A stretch of 45,338 nucleotides of DNA, from positions 1 to 45,338 of the forward strand of contig NZ_CAJPVI010000065.1 in the NCBI RefSeq assembly GCF_905397435.1. Reading direction: 5' to 3'. The stretch comes from Cupriavidus numazuensis. GTDB taxonomy: Bacteria > Pseudomonadota > Gammaproteobacteria > Burkholderiales > Burkholderiaceae. The stretch's first letter is position 1, and each line of letters begins with the position of its first letter. Shown piece by piece: positions 14,674 to 25,241 of the stretch. A program made the position numbers and the translations under genes. The notes under the pieces are model-generated. The model saw only the letters and a program-made list of their open reading frames with translations, was not told where the DNA came from and did not search any database.

Positions 14674-15609
14674 TCACGCGCACGCGGGCGCGGCTTCGCT
14701 GGCTGCTGCCCACTTGGTCAGCAGCGCGCGGCCCACGCGCGAACTGTTGGTGCGGCCGATGGCTTGCGAAATGTAGTCCCCCGCACGCACCACGGCTTCG
14801 AGATCGATCCCCGTATGGATGCCGAGGCCATGCAGCATGTACAGCACGTCCTCCGTCGCCACGTTGCCGGTCGCGCCCTTGGCGTACGGGCAGCCGCCCA
14901 GACCCGCCACCGATGCATGGAAGATCGAGATGCCCACTTCCAGGCTCGCCAGGATATTCGACAGCGCCTGGCCATACGTATCGTGGAAATGCCCCGACAG
15001 GCGATCCATCGCGAACTCGGCCGACACCGCGCGCATCACATCCTGCACTTTGCCGGGCGTGCCGACTCCGATGGTGTCGGCGATATCGATCTCGTCGCAG
15101 CCCAGTTCGCGCATGCGGCGCACCACATCCACCACGGCGCTCACGGGCACCTCGCCCTGATACGGGCAGCCCAGCGCGCACGAGATGCTGCCGCGCAGGC
15201 GGATGTTCTTTTCCTTCGCTGCCGCAGCCACCGGCTCGAAGCGTGCGATTGATTCGGCGATCGAGCAGTTGATGTTCCGTTGCGAGAACGCCTCGCTCGC
15301 GGCGCCAAAGATCACGACCTCATCGGCACCGGATGCCACCGCGCCTTCGAAGCCCTTCATGTTGGGCGTGAGCACCGAATACAGCGTGCCGGGACGGCGC
15401 TGGATGCGCGCCATCACGTCCGCGCCGTCGGCCATTTGCGGTACCCACTTGGGCGAGACGAAGGAAGCGGCCTCGATATTGACGAAGCCGGCATCGGTGA
15501 GCTGGTTGATCAGCGCGACCTTGACGTCGGTCGGCACCATCGCCTTTTCGTTCTGCAAGCCGTCGCGCGGGCCGACTTCGACGATCTTCACGTAGTTGGG
15601 CACGTTCAT
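14674..15609 (-). CDS. mvaB: Hydroxymethylglutaryl-CoA lyase
   Basis: A 311-residue TIM-barrel lyase that splits HMG-CoA into acetoacetate and acetyl-CoA, the last step of leucine breakdown. Visible marks are VEVGPRDGLQNEK near the N-terminus (catalytic Arg and Asp), HFHDTYGQA (metal-binding His) and the active-site Cys signature GGCPYAKGATGNVATED. I chose the start MNVPNYVKIVEVG at 15609; the longer frame upstream has no ribosome site support. It is downstream of ghrA and the MCC alpha gene on the same strand. Other leucine-pathway genes lie 3-20 kb upstream. Confidence 0.95.
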   Translation of the reverse strand: MNVPNYVKIVEVGPRDGLQNEKAMVPTDVKVALINQLTDAGFVNIEAASFVSPKWVPQMADGADVMARIQRRPGTLYSVLTPNMKGFEGAVASGADEVVIFGAASEAFSQRNINCSIAESIARFEPVAAAAKEKNIRLRGSISCALGCPYQGEVPVSAVVDVVRRMRELGCDEIDIADTIGVGTPGKVQDVMRAVSAEFAMDRLSGHFHDTYGQALSNILASLEVGISIFHASVAGLGGCPYAKGATGNVATEDVLYMLHGLGIHTGIDLEAVVRAGDYISQAIGRTNSSRVGRALLTKWAAASEAAPACA

Positions 15610-15649
15610 GGCTGTCTCCAATGTCTGTTCTTGTCCTGGATGGCTGGGC

Positions 15650-16591
15650 TCAGTAGCCGCGCTGCAGGTCGACGACGCCTGCGATCGGCTGGCCCGCGCG
15701 CAGCGCGCGGATCTTGCCGGCAATCTGCGCGATGCTGTCCTCGCGCAGCGTCAGCGCGGAGATATGCGGCGTGATGGTGATGCGCGGCTCCTGCCAGAAC
15801 GAGTGGTCCGCCGGCAGCGGCTCGGTGCGGAATACGTCGAGCGTCGCGCCAGCGATCTGCCCTGCCTGCACGGCCGCGAGCAGATCGTCTTCGGCGAGAT
15901 GCTGGCCGCGCGCGACGTTGATCACGTAGGCGCCCTTCGCCAGCTTGCCGAACAGCTCGCCGTTCAGGATGTTCTCGGTCTCCGGCGTCAGCGGCAGCAC
16001 ATTGACCAGCACGCGCAACCCGTCGAGGAACGGCACGCGGCCGGCATCGCCATGGAAGCCCACCACGCCCTCGATCGCACGCGCGGTGCGGCTCCAGCCG
16101 CGCAACGGAAAGCCGAACCCGGCCAGCGTGCGTGCGATATGCGTGCCGAGCGTGCCGACGCCCATCACGCCGATCGTGAAATCCTCACGGCGGTGCGGCT
16201 TGAGGAACTTCCAGTTGCCAGCCTGCTCCTGTGCCGCATAGTCGTCCAGCCGGCGGAAATAGCGCAGCACCGCATGGGTCACGTATTCGGCCATCTGGGC
16301 GGCCATGCCGGCGTCGTCCAGGCGCACGATCGGCACGCCCGCGGGCAGCGCATCCGGATCCTGGTCACGCAGGCGCAGGATGCCGTCCACGCCGGCGCCG
16401 AGGTTGAACACCGCCTTCAGGTCCGCACGGCCGCGCAGCATTTCCACGGGCGGGCGCCAGACCACGGCGTAGTCCGCCGGTTCGCCGCGGCTGTCTTCCC
16501 AGGTCACGCACTGCGCTTCGGGCAGCGCCTGCGCGAAGCCTTCGATCCAGGGTTCATAGCGGCCATCGGGCACGTACAACTGCAACTTCAT
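15650..16591 (-). CDS. ghrA: Glyoxylate/hydroxypyruvate reductase A
   Basis: A 313-residue D-2-hydroxyacid dehydrogenase of the GhrA type, reducing glyoxylate or hydroxypyruvate with NAD(P)H in the cytosol. The nucleotide fold has GVMGVGTLG. The catalytic Arg is in NVARGQH, Glu in DVFRTEPLP and His in ITPHIS. The start MKLQLYVPDGRYEPW at 16591 gives the normal family length. It sits between MCC alpha and mvaB and is probably in the same transcription unit. Confidence 0.92.
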   Translation of the reverse strand: MKLQLYVPDGRYEPWIEGFAQALPEAQCVTWEDSRGEPADYAVVWRPPVEMLRGRADLKAVFNLGAGVDGILRLRDQDPDALPAGVPIVRLDDAGMAAQMAEYVTHAVLRYFRRLDDYAAQEQAGNWKFLKPHRREDFTIGVMGVGTLGTHIARTLAGFGFPLRGWSRTARAIEGVVGFHGDAGRVPFLDGLRVLVNVLPLTPETENILNGELFGKLAKGAYVINVARGQHLAEDDLLAAVQAGQIAGATLDVFRTEPLPADHSFWQEPRITITPHISALTLREDSIAQIAGKIRALRAGQPIAGVVDLQRGY

Positions 16592-16691
16592 GGGAACTCC
16601 GGGGTGTCTGTGGCGGGATGCCTGCATTTTCGCAGAGGTCGCGGGACGGTGCCGGCCCGTGGCCGGCAATCGCCCCGCTCCCGCCGGCGGC

Positions 16692-18716
<2,025 letters not shown>

Positions 18717-18788
18717 GAGCTCCCTCCTTTTAACCCCGTTATCGGGATCTTACGGCGGGGAGCTCCTCACGTGGAGATTTCTTAACTA

Positions 18789-19817
18789 TTAGCCCGCGTA
18801 GCCTTCCGCACGGATGTCCAGGCGGGCCAGCAGCGCGCGGTCGCGGTCCGCCTGCGGGTTGCCCGTGGTCAGCAGCTTTTCGCCGTAGAAGATGGAATTG
18901 GCGCCGGCCATGAAGCACAGCGCCTGCAGCGCCTCGTCCATCGCCTCGCGGCCGGCGGACAGGCGCACCATCGCGCCCGGCATCGTGATGCGGGCCACGG
19001 CGATCGTACGGACAAACTCGAACGGGTCCAGCGCCTCGGTACCGGCCAGCGGCGTGCCTTCGACCTGCACCAGGTTGTTGATGGGCACCGATTCCGGATA
19101 CGGGTCCATATTGGCAAGCTGCGCGATCAGCCCGGCGCGTGCCTCGCGCGATTCGCCCATGCCGACGATGCCGCCGCAGCAGACGTTGATGCCGGCGTCG
19201 CGCACATGGCCGATGGTATCGAGCCGGTCCTGATAGGTGCGCGTGGTGATGATCTTGCCGTAGAACTCGGGCGAGGTATCCAGGTTGTGGTTGTAATAAT
19301 CCAGGCCCGCGTCCTTCAGCTGCTGGGCCTGCTCGGCCTTCAGCATGCCGAGCGTGACGCAGGTCTCCAGGCCCATCGCCTTGACCTCGCGCACCATGTC
19401 CATGACCGGCTCCAGGTGGCGGTCCTTGGGGCTGCGCCAGGCGGCGCCCATGCAGAAGCGCGTGGCGCCGTTGGCCTTGGCGGCGCGGGCGGCGTCGAGC
19501 ACTTCATCGAGCGCCATCAGCTTCTCGGCCTTGACGCCGGCGTCGTGGTGCGCGCTTTGCGGGCAGTAGCCGCAATCCTCCTCGCAGCCGCCGGTCTTGA
19601 TCGACAGCAGCGTGGACAGCTGCACGGTGTTGGCGTCGAAGTTCTCGCGGTGCACCTGCTGCGCACGGAACAGCAGGTCGTTGAACGGCAGCGCGAACAG
19701 CGCGGCCACGTCGTCGACGCGCCAACGCGCGTCGTCAGGCAGTGCATGGCTGTTGCGCGCGGTCTGGCGCAGGGCTTCGGCGGAGATGGTGGCGACGGTT
19801 TGAGCGGCTTGGGTCAT
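18789..19817 (-). CDS. bioB: Biotin synthase
   Basis: A 342-residue radical-SAM enzyme inserting sulfur into dethiobiotin. The SAM-cluster motif CxxxCxxC is at Cys78, Cys82 and Cys85 (GGCEEDCGYCPQ), with later Cys (GINVCCGGI) for the [2Fe-2S] centre. YYNHNLDTSPEFY and a conserved Arg region also match. The start MTQAAQTVATISAEA at 19817 is 14 bases after bioD. It is the last of the four-gene bioAFDB operon and the upstream neighbour of the biotin-using MCC alpha gene. Confidence 0.97.
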   Translation of the reverse strand: MTQAAQTVATISAEALRQTARNSHALPDDARWRVDDVAALFALPFNDLLFRAQQVHRENFDANTVQLSTLLSIKTGGCEEDCGYCPQSAHHDAGVKAEKLMALDEVLDAARAAKANGATRFCMGAAWRSPKDRHLEPVMDMVREVKAMGLETCVTLGMLKAEQAQQLKDAGLDYYNHNLDTSPEFYGKIITTRTYQDRLDTIGHVRDAGINVCCGGIVGMGESREARAGLIAQLANMDPYPESVPINNLVQVEGTPLAGTEALDPFEFVRTIAVARITMPGAMVRLSAGREAMDEALQALCFMAGANSIFYGEKLLTTGNPQADRDRALLARLDIRAEGYAG

Positions 19818-19831
19818 GGTCAGCTTCTGGT

Positions 19832-20569
19832 TTATGCGGCGAGGCTTGTGGCCTCGGCCTGGTATTGGGGGGAATGGGCAAGCAGCGGCGCGAGGTCGAG
19901 ACGTGTCGCAGCATCGGCCGGCGCCAGTTGCCACGGCAGTTCGCCAAGGCACGGTGCGTCGAGCGCGTCGTGCAGCGTGGCGATGTTCTCGTCGGCCAGC
20001 AGCATGTCGGGATCGACGCGGTTGGCAATCCAGCCGGCCAGCGTCAGGCCGCGCGCGCGGATGGCTTCGGCGGTCAGCACGGCGTGGTTGAGGCAACCGA
20101 GGCGGATGCCCACCACCATGACGACCGGCAGCGCCAGCATCTCGGCAAGGTCTGCCGTGCTCCAGCGCTCCGCGCCGGTATCGAGCGGCACATGGAAGCC
20201 ACCGACACCTTCGACCACGACGGCATCGGCCTGCTCGCGCAACGCGTCGAACGCATGGCGGATCGGCGCACGCGTGATGCGCACGCCTTCCTGCGCGGCC
20301 GCCAGATGCGGCGAGCATGGCGTGCGCATCAAGAACGGGCAGGTCTGCGCCAGCGGCACCGCAACGGAACTGGCGGCACGCAGCGCGGCCACATCATCGT
20401 TGTGCCAGTGGTCGCCGCGCCATTCGCTGCCGCTGGCCACGGGTTTCATGCCGACGGCGGCATAGCCGGCCGCGTGCAGCGCATGCAGCAGCGTGGCGCT
20501 GGCGTGGGTCTTGCCGACCCCGGTGTCGGTGCCGGTGACGAAACACTGGAACTTGACAGGCTGGCTCAT
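19832..20569 (-). CDS. bioD: Dethiobiotin synthetase
   Basis: A 245-residue ATP-dependent enzyme that closes the ureido ring of dethiobiotin from DAPA and CO2. The P-loop GTDTGVGKTHAS is near residue 13-24, and VVEGVGGFHVPL matches the family. The start MSQPVKFQCFVTG at 20569 overlaps the bioF stop by 4 bases (ATGA), implying coupled translation. Confidence 0.96.
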   Translation of the reverse strand: MSQPVKFQCFVTGTDTGVGKTHASATLLHALHAAGYAAVGMKPVASGSEWRGDHWHNDDVAALRAASSVAVPLAQTCPFLMRTPCSPHLAAAQEGVRITRAPIRHAFDALREQADAVVVEGVGGFHVPLDTGAERWSTADLAEMLALPVVMVVGIRLGCLNHAVLTAEAIRARGLTLAGWIANRVDPDMLLADENIATLHDALDAPCLGELPWQLAPADAATRLDLAPLLAHSPQYQAEATSLAA

Positions 20570-21792
20570 GCGGCCTCCCGCTTCGCTTCGGCCGGCACCG
20601 CGTCTGCCAGCACGCCGACGAGGCGCTGCACGTCCGCCGACGTATGCGTGGCCGACAGCGTGATGCGCAGCCGCGCTGTTCCAACGGGCACCGTGGGCGG
20701 CCGGATTGCGCCAACGCGGATGCCTTCGGCCTCCAGCCGCGCCGCCAATGCCAGCGAGACAGCGTTGTCGCCGACGATCAGCGGCTGCACGGCGGTGGCA
20801 CTGTCGCCGAGCTGCCATCCGGCCGCTGCTGCCAGTGGCGCGAGGCCGGCGCGCAGTTCTGCGATCAGCCGGTTCAGGTTGGCCCGGCGCTGCCGGCCCT
20901 CCTCGCCTTCGATGATTGCAAGGCTCGCCATCAGCGCATGCGCAACCGCCGGCGGCGCGGCCGTGGTGTAGATGTAGGGCCGGGCGGTGTTGACCAGATG
21001 TTCGATGATGGTCTCGTGCGCGGCGACGAACGCTCCGGCCACGCCGGCGGCCTTGCCGAGCGTGCCGATGTAGATCAAGCGCTCCGAGTTCAGCCCCAGC
21101 GCCTGCAGCACGCCATGGCCATCGTCGCCGAGCACGCCGAAGCCATGCGCATCGTCGACGATGATCCACGCGTCATGGCGCTCGGCCAGTGCGAGCAGTT
21201 CCGCCAGCGGCGCCACGTCGCCGTCCATGCTGAACACGCTGTCGGTGACGATCAGCTTGAGCGGACTGGAACTGGCCGTCAGCAGCGCGTCCAGCGCGGC
21301 GGCGTTGCAGTGCGGGTAGCGCTGTACATCGGCGCGCGCAAGGAGTGCGCCATCGATCAGCGAGGCATGGTTCAGCTTTTCACAGAACAGCGTCGCGCCC
21401 GCGGTGCCCAGCGCCGTCAGCACGGCCATATTGGCCATGTAGCCGGTGCAGAAGTACAGCGTGCGCGCTTGCGGAATGTACGGCGCAAACCAGCGCGCGA
21501 GTTCCTCTTCGAGCCGCGCATGCGCGAGCGAATGGCCGCTGACCAGGTGCGAGGCACCGCTGCCGGCGCCGTAGAGCCGTGCGCCTTCGGCGAGCGCGGC
21601 TACAACGTCGGGATGATTGGCGAGCCCCATGTAGTCATTGCTGCAGAACGTCAGCAGCGGCTGCGGCGATGGCGCGTCCACCGGGCCCACGGACTGGTGC
21701 GGCGCGCATGCGGAATGCGCAATGCGGCGCCGGCGCGTGAGCGCGCGGGCCTGGCGTTCGTCCGCGGCGCGGCGCAGTTGTTCAAGCAGCAT
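20566..21792 (-). CDS. bioF: 8-amino-7-oxononanoate synthase
   Basis: A 408-residue PLP enzyme of the alpha-oxoamine synthase family joining pimeloyl thioester and alanine. Visible marks are FCSNDYMGLANHPDV, the HASLIDGA segment, IIVDDAHGFGVLG and the PLP Lys in IYIGTLGKAAGVAGAF. The start MLLEQLRRAADERQ at 21792 overlaps the end of bioA by 11 bases. It is the second gene of the operon. Confidence 0.96.
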   Translation of the reverse strand: MLLEQLRRAADERQARALTRRRRIAHSACAPHQSVGPVDAPSPQPLLTFCSNDYMGLANHPDVVAALAEGARLYGAGSGASHLVSGHSLAHARLEEELARWFAPYIPQARTLYFCTGYMANMAVLTALGTAGATLFCEKLNHASLIDGALLARADVQRYPHCNAAALDALLTASSSPLKLIVTDSVFSMDGDVAPLAELLALAERHDAWIIVDDAHGFGVLGDDGHGVLQALGLNSERLIYIGTLGKAAGVAGAFVAAHETIIEHLVNTARPYIYTTAAPPAVAHALMASLAIIEGEEGRQRRANLNRLIAELRAGLAPLAAAAGWQLGDSATAVQPLIVGDNAVSLALAARLEAEGIRVGAIRPPTVPVGTARLRITLSATHTSADVQRLVGVLADAVPAEAKREAA

Positions 21793-23200
21793 GGCGAACC
21801 TCCTTGGCGGCCTCGGCGTTGCCGAGCACATCGTCCAGCGTGGCCTGCAGTTGCGTGGCCAGCCAGCGCGCCTGTTCGGCATCGAATACGTAGGGCGGCA
21901 TCACGTACAGCGTGTTGCCGATCGGCCGCACCAGCAGTTCGCGCGCGCGTGCGGCCAGGTGGAAGCGCCCGGCGAAGCCTTCACCGGCCAGCTCGTCGCG
22001 GACATCGACGGCCCAGATCAACCCGCGCTGGCGCATGCGGTGCAGGCGCGCGTCGCTGGCGAACGGCTCCATGGCATCCGCCAGCCATTGCGCGCGCGCG
22101 CGATTCTGCGCAATAACGTCCTCCTGCACGAACAGGTCGAGCGTCGCCACGGCGGCGCGGCACGCGAGCGGGTTGCCGGTATAGGAATGCGAATGCAGGA
22201 AGCTGCGTGCGAGTTCATCGGCAATGAAGGCGCGCTGGATTTCCGGGCGCGACAGCACCAGTGACAGCGGCAGATAGCCACCGCTGATGCCCTTGGACAG
22301 GCACAGGAAATCGGGCCATGCATGCGCGGGCAGCGGCTGGTCCGCATCGCGGCATTGCTCCCACGCGAAGAACGTGCCGGTGCGCCCGCAGCCGACCGCG
22401 ATCTCGTCGGCGATCAGGTGGACGCGGTAGCGATCGCACAGCGCACGTGCGCCTTCGAGGTAGGACGGGTCGTACATGGCCATGCCGGCCGCGCACTGCA
22501 CGAGCGGCTCGACGATCATGGCGGCGATCTGGCCTGCGCGTTCGCGCAGCAACGTCTCGAGCGCGGCCAGTGCGCGCGTGGCGACGTCGGCAGCGGTCTC
22601 GCCATCGGCGGCCTGGCGTGCATCGGGCGACATCACTACGTGCGCACGGCGGATCAGCGGGTCATAGGCATCGCGGAAGACGTCCAGGTCCGTCACGCCG
22701 AGCGCCCCCACGGTTTCGCCGTGGTAGCCGTTAGCCAGGCAGACGAACTCGCGCTTGGCTGGCAGGCCCGTGTTGCGCCAGTAGTGGAAGCTCATCTTGA
22801 GCGCGATTTCCACGGCGGACGCGCCGTCCGAAGCGTAGAACGCGTGGCCGAGCGCGCCGCCAGTCAGCGCGGTGAGGCGCTCGGCCAACTCGACAGCCGG
22901 CGCATGGGTGCAGCCGGCGAGCATGACGTGCTCAAGCGTCTGGAGCTGGTCCGCCAGCGCGGCGTTGATCTTCGGGTTGGCGTGGCCGAACAGGTTGACC
23001 CACCAGGAGCTGGTGGCGTCGAAATAGCGGTGGCCGTCGGCGTCATGGAGCCAGGGGCCCTCGCCACGGACGATGGCGAGCGGCATGCCGGTGTCGTCGG
23101 GGCGCAGGCGTGTGCAGGGGTGCCAGACGGCGTGCTTGCTGCGCTGGCCCAGGGAATCGCTGGCGCCAGCCGGCAAGGCATGCAGGGACTGTTTTTCCAA
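21782..23200 (-). CDS. bioA: Adenosylmethionine-8-amino-7-oxononanoate aminotransferase
   Basis: A 472-residue class-III PLP transaminase making DAPA with SAM as amino donor. Visible marks are HPCTRL, SSWWVNLFGHANP, FYASDGASAVEIALKM, LIADEIAVGCGRTG and the PLP Lys in FLCLSKGISGGYLPLS. The start at 23200 has an AGGAGG ribosome site. It is the first gene of bioAFDB, with a candidate promoter at 23270-23299. Confidence 0.96.
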   Translation of the reverse strand: MEKQSLHALPAGASDSLGQRSKHAVWHPCTRLRPDDTGMPLAIVRGEGPWLHDADGHRYFDATSSWWVNLFGHANPKINAALADQLQTLEHVMLAGCTHAPAVELAERLTALTGGALGHAFYASDGASAVEIALKMSFHYWRNTGLPAKREFVCLANGYHGETVGALGVTDLDVFRDAYDPLIRRAHVVMSPDARQAADGETAADVATRALAALETLLRERAGQIAAMIVEPLVQCAAGMAMYDPSYLEGARALCDRYRVHLIADEIAVGCGRTGTFFAWEQCRDADQPLPAHAWPDFLCLSKGISGGYLPLSLVLSRPEIQRAFIADELARSFLHSHSYTGNPLACRAAVATLDLFVQEDVIAQNRARAQWLADAMEPFASDARLHRMRQRGLIWAVDVRDELAGEGFAGRFHLAARARELLVRPIGNTLYVMPPYVFDAEQARWLATQLQATLDDVLGNAEAAKEVRHAA

Positions 23201-23269
23201 GGGAGTCCTCCTTTGTTGGCCAATCTGCGATGCGTGCTTGGCTGCGCCGCGGAATGGTTCGGGAGGATC

Positions 23270-23299
23270 ATGTTAGGAATGTATGTTTGGGGTTGGCAA
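23270..23299 (-). promoter_or_regulatory. Candidate sigma70 promoter of bioAFDB
   Basis: On the minus strand TTGCCA (23299-23294) and TAACAT (23275-23270) are separated by 18 bases. The leader to the bioA ATG would be about 60-70 bases. A 7-bp inverted repeat (GTGAAGA at 23358-23364, TCTTCAC at 23392-23398) lies further upstream. I see no recognised BirA or BioR operator. Confidence 0.4.
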
Positions 23300-23470
23300 T
23301 GGAGGCTGTTTTTTTGAATTGGCTGCTTGTTGACGTGACTTAGGCTGATTTCGCACGGTGAAGACCCCATCTTGAGGGCAGCGTGTCGCTATCTTCACGT
23401 AAAATTTTCTTTTGGCGGGGGTCGGTGATTTTGCTGGCGGAGCCGGAGGGGGTTTTGTGGTTGGGAATGG

Positions 23471-23840
23471 GGTGTCGTTCTTGGCTGGCGCGGCTGTTTC
23501 GCCGGCGTAGCCGGCGGGTTTTGGTTGAGACCGAGGTGTCGCTCTTGGCCAGCGGCGCCGTTTCGCCGGCGTAGCCGGCGAGTCACTTTTTGTCCGAGCG
23601 ACAAAAAGTAACCAAAAAGCGCGTCGTTGCCGCTGGCCATCAATTCCACGGTGGCAGTCGTTCAAACGGCTTTGGACGCCAGCGATGGTGGTCGGCCGTT
23701 CCAACCTGCTACGCCATGTGAGTCAGAACCTGTGCCTCGCGCGGCACGACTTTTGGACGATCCCCAAGACGGACTCGGGTACAGCGTTTCAACCAGATCA
23801 GTGGTGGGACGCCTTCGGCTGCGCTGCGCGCACGGCGTCG
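23471..23840. repeat. Dispersed repeat family 1, left arm of composite element
   Basis: It begins with two tandem modules, each containing the CGCCGGC-GTA-GCCGGCG hairpin (23500-23516 and 23563-23581). The second is followed by the stem 23585-23594 with 23600-23609 (ACTTTTTGTC, GACAAAAAGT). The next 230 bases match 12290-12498. The first 200 bases match 45138-45338. Open frames here are repeat-derived and not credible genes. Confidence 0.85.
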
Positions 23841-24139
23841 TCTGGGTGCAAGCTCATCAGCGTCGCCGGCGCCCGAGTCCCAATTTCCTATCTCTGCGCG
23901 CATGCAAGCGCGGCATCTTCACCCGGGCCTGGTTTGCCCTGGGCCTGCGTGCTCAGACTAGGGCTCTGCGCGCAGCGCAGCCGAAGGCGATCACACGATG
24001 CCGTTGGCAGCAGGGGCCACGGTCGCTTGCAGGGCTCGTTCAATCAGCGCTGTAATTCTGACCACGGTCGTGCCCCACGCGGCAGGCAGCGTGACTGACT
24101 CTGAAGCCCATACCCGTACAACACCCCCAGCACACTACG
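23841..24139. other. Central part of the composite repeat element, no recognisable gene
   Basis: About 300 bases between the two repeat arms. A stretch at 23971-23993 (CTGCGCGCAGCGCAGCCG and on) is the near-exact inverse of 23812-23834, so the centre is itself partly palindromic. No transposase-like or other family-like translation was seen. Confidence 0.5.
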
Positions 24140-24250
24140 ATAAAAATTCGCCCCTTTGGGGCAACCAAAACGCGTTTTTGGTTACTTTTGTCGCTCGGAC
24201 AAAAGTGACTCGCCGGCTACGCCGGCGAAACAGCCACGCCTGCCAAGAAC
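24140..24250. repeat. Dispersed repeat family 1, inverted right arm of composite element
   Basis: Bases 24140-24234 repeat 1-95 of the window. Relative to 23550-23620 the order and orientation of the hairpins are inverted, so the 23471-24250 region has inverted ends. The stem here is ACTTTTGTC with GACAAAAGT. Confidence 0.85.
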
Positions 24251-24302
24251 GATAAAGCCCCCCAAACACCAGTCCGTTCAGCCCAACATCATCAACAACC
24301 AA

Positions 24303-25208
24303 TCAAGACCCACTATCAAACGGCAACCCCAGCGACCGAAAAAAAGCACCAACTTCCGGCAGCCAGATGGGAATGCCCTCGCGCGCGCTGAACAGCCGAT
24401 GCGAATCCCCACCGAACTCGCCGACATCGACCATGCGCGCTTTCGCGGCCGGACCTTTCGCATTGGCCTTGTACGCATTGAACATGCGATCAGGCAGCGG
24501 CGCTGGCCAATAGCTGTCGTTGTCCCCATAGATCCACAGCGAAGGATAGCGCGCGTCCTTGCCATAGTCGCCGAAGGTCTCGATCAGCTTGTCTTCCCAG
24601 TCCACACAACTCAGGTTGCGCAGGCCGCCGGCGAAGTTGACTACGCCCAGCACGCCGGGATAGGAGATCGTGCTGAACGCCATGGTCGTCAGGCCGCCGT
24701 GCGACTGGCCGATTACCACGATGCGGTCCTTGTCGACATAAGGCTGGTTGACCATGTAGTCCAGCGCGGCCACCACGTCCTCGGCCTGCTGCTGGCCGTT
24801 GATCTCGATGTTGCAACTGCCGCCGATGTAAGGCCCGCCCGAGCGCGCGAAGCCCTGGCGCATCGGTAGCACCACGACGTACCCGCGGCGCAGGAACTCG
24901 ACTGTCTGCGCCGGGAAGCGCGCACGGCCCTGGAACGCCGGCTTGCCGGGCGCCTTGCCGTGGTTGATCACCACGAGCGGAAACGGGCCATCGCCGGTCG
25001 GGCGGAATACCGTGGCTTCCAGGTCGATGCTGAACGGCGAAGCCGCCTTGGGCACGAGTACCACCTGCTCCGAAAAACGCACGCGCGCTGACGGGGCCGC
25101 CGGTGTCGTGCCCGGAGGCTGCGCCTGCGCCACGGTCTGCGCATACAACAGCAGACCGATGACCGGCAGCAGGGAAAGACATCGAAACAGCAAAGCAGGA
25201 CAACCCAT
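24303..25208 (-). CDS. Secreted alpha/beta hydrolase (dienelactone-hydrolase/prolyl-oligopeptidase-like fold)
   Basis: A 301-residue hydrolase with a hydrophobic N-terminal signal sequence (residues about 5-29, ending AQTVAQAQ). Visible marks are VVINHGKAPG (oxyanion region), the nucleophile elbow GQSHGG, an acid in YGDNDSYW and a His in GGDSHRLF. The substrate is unknown. It follows the MCC beta gene by 33 bases on the same strand and is probably transcribed with it, although a role in leucine breakdown is not evident. Its 3' side faces the composite repeat, where related genomes may be expected to carry other genes. Confidence 0.78.
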   Translation of the reverse strand: MGCPALLFRCLSLLPVIGLLLYAQTVAQAQPPGTTPAAPSARVRFSEQVVLVPKAASPFSIDLEATVFRPTGDGPFPLVVINHGKAPGKPAFQGRARFPAQTVEFLRRGYVVVLPMRQGFARSGGPYIGGSCNIEINGQQQAEDVVAALDYMVNQPYVDKDRIVVIGQSHGGLTTMAFSTISYPGVLGVVNFAGGLRNLSCVDWEDKLIETFGDYGKDARYPSLWIYGDNDSYWPAPLPDRMFNAYKANAKGPAAKARMVDVGEFGGDSHRLFSAREGIPIWLPEVGAFFRSLGLPFDSGS

Positions 25209-25241
25209 GACAATCGCGAGAGGCGTGTATTTCAGACGCCC

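Noticed and set aside
23500..23581. Tandem CGCCGGC hairpins as a CRISPR-like array
   Set aside because: There are only two units, with similar rather than unique intervening DNA, and no cas genes; it is the dispersed hairpin repeat.
23627..24055. Open frames inside the composite repeat
   Set aside because: They are made wholly of repeat DNA, recur at other copies in shifted frames and have no ribosome site or family features.
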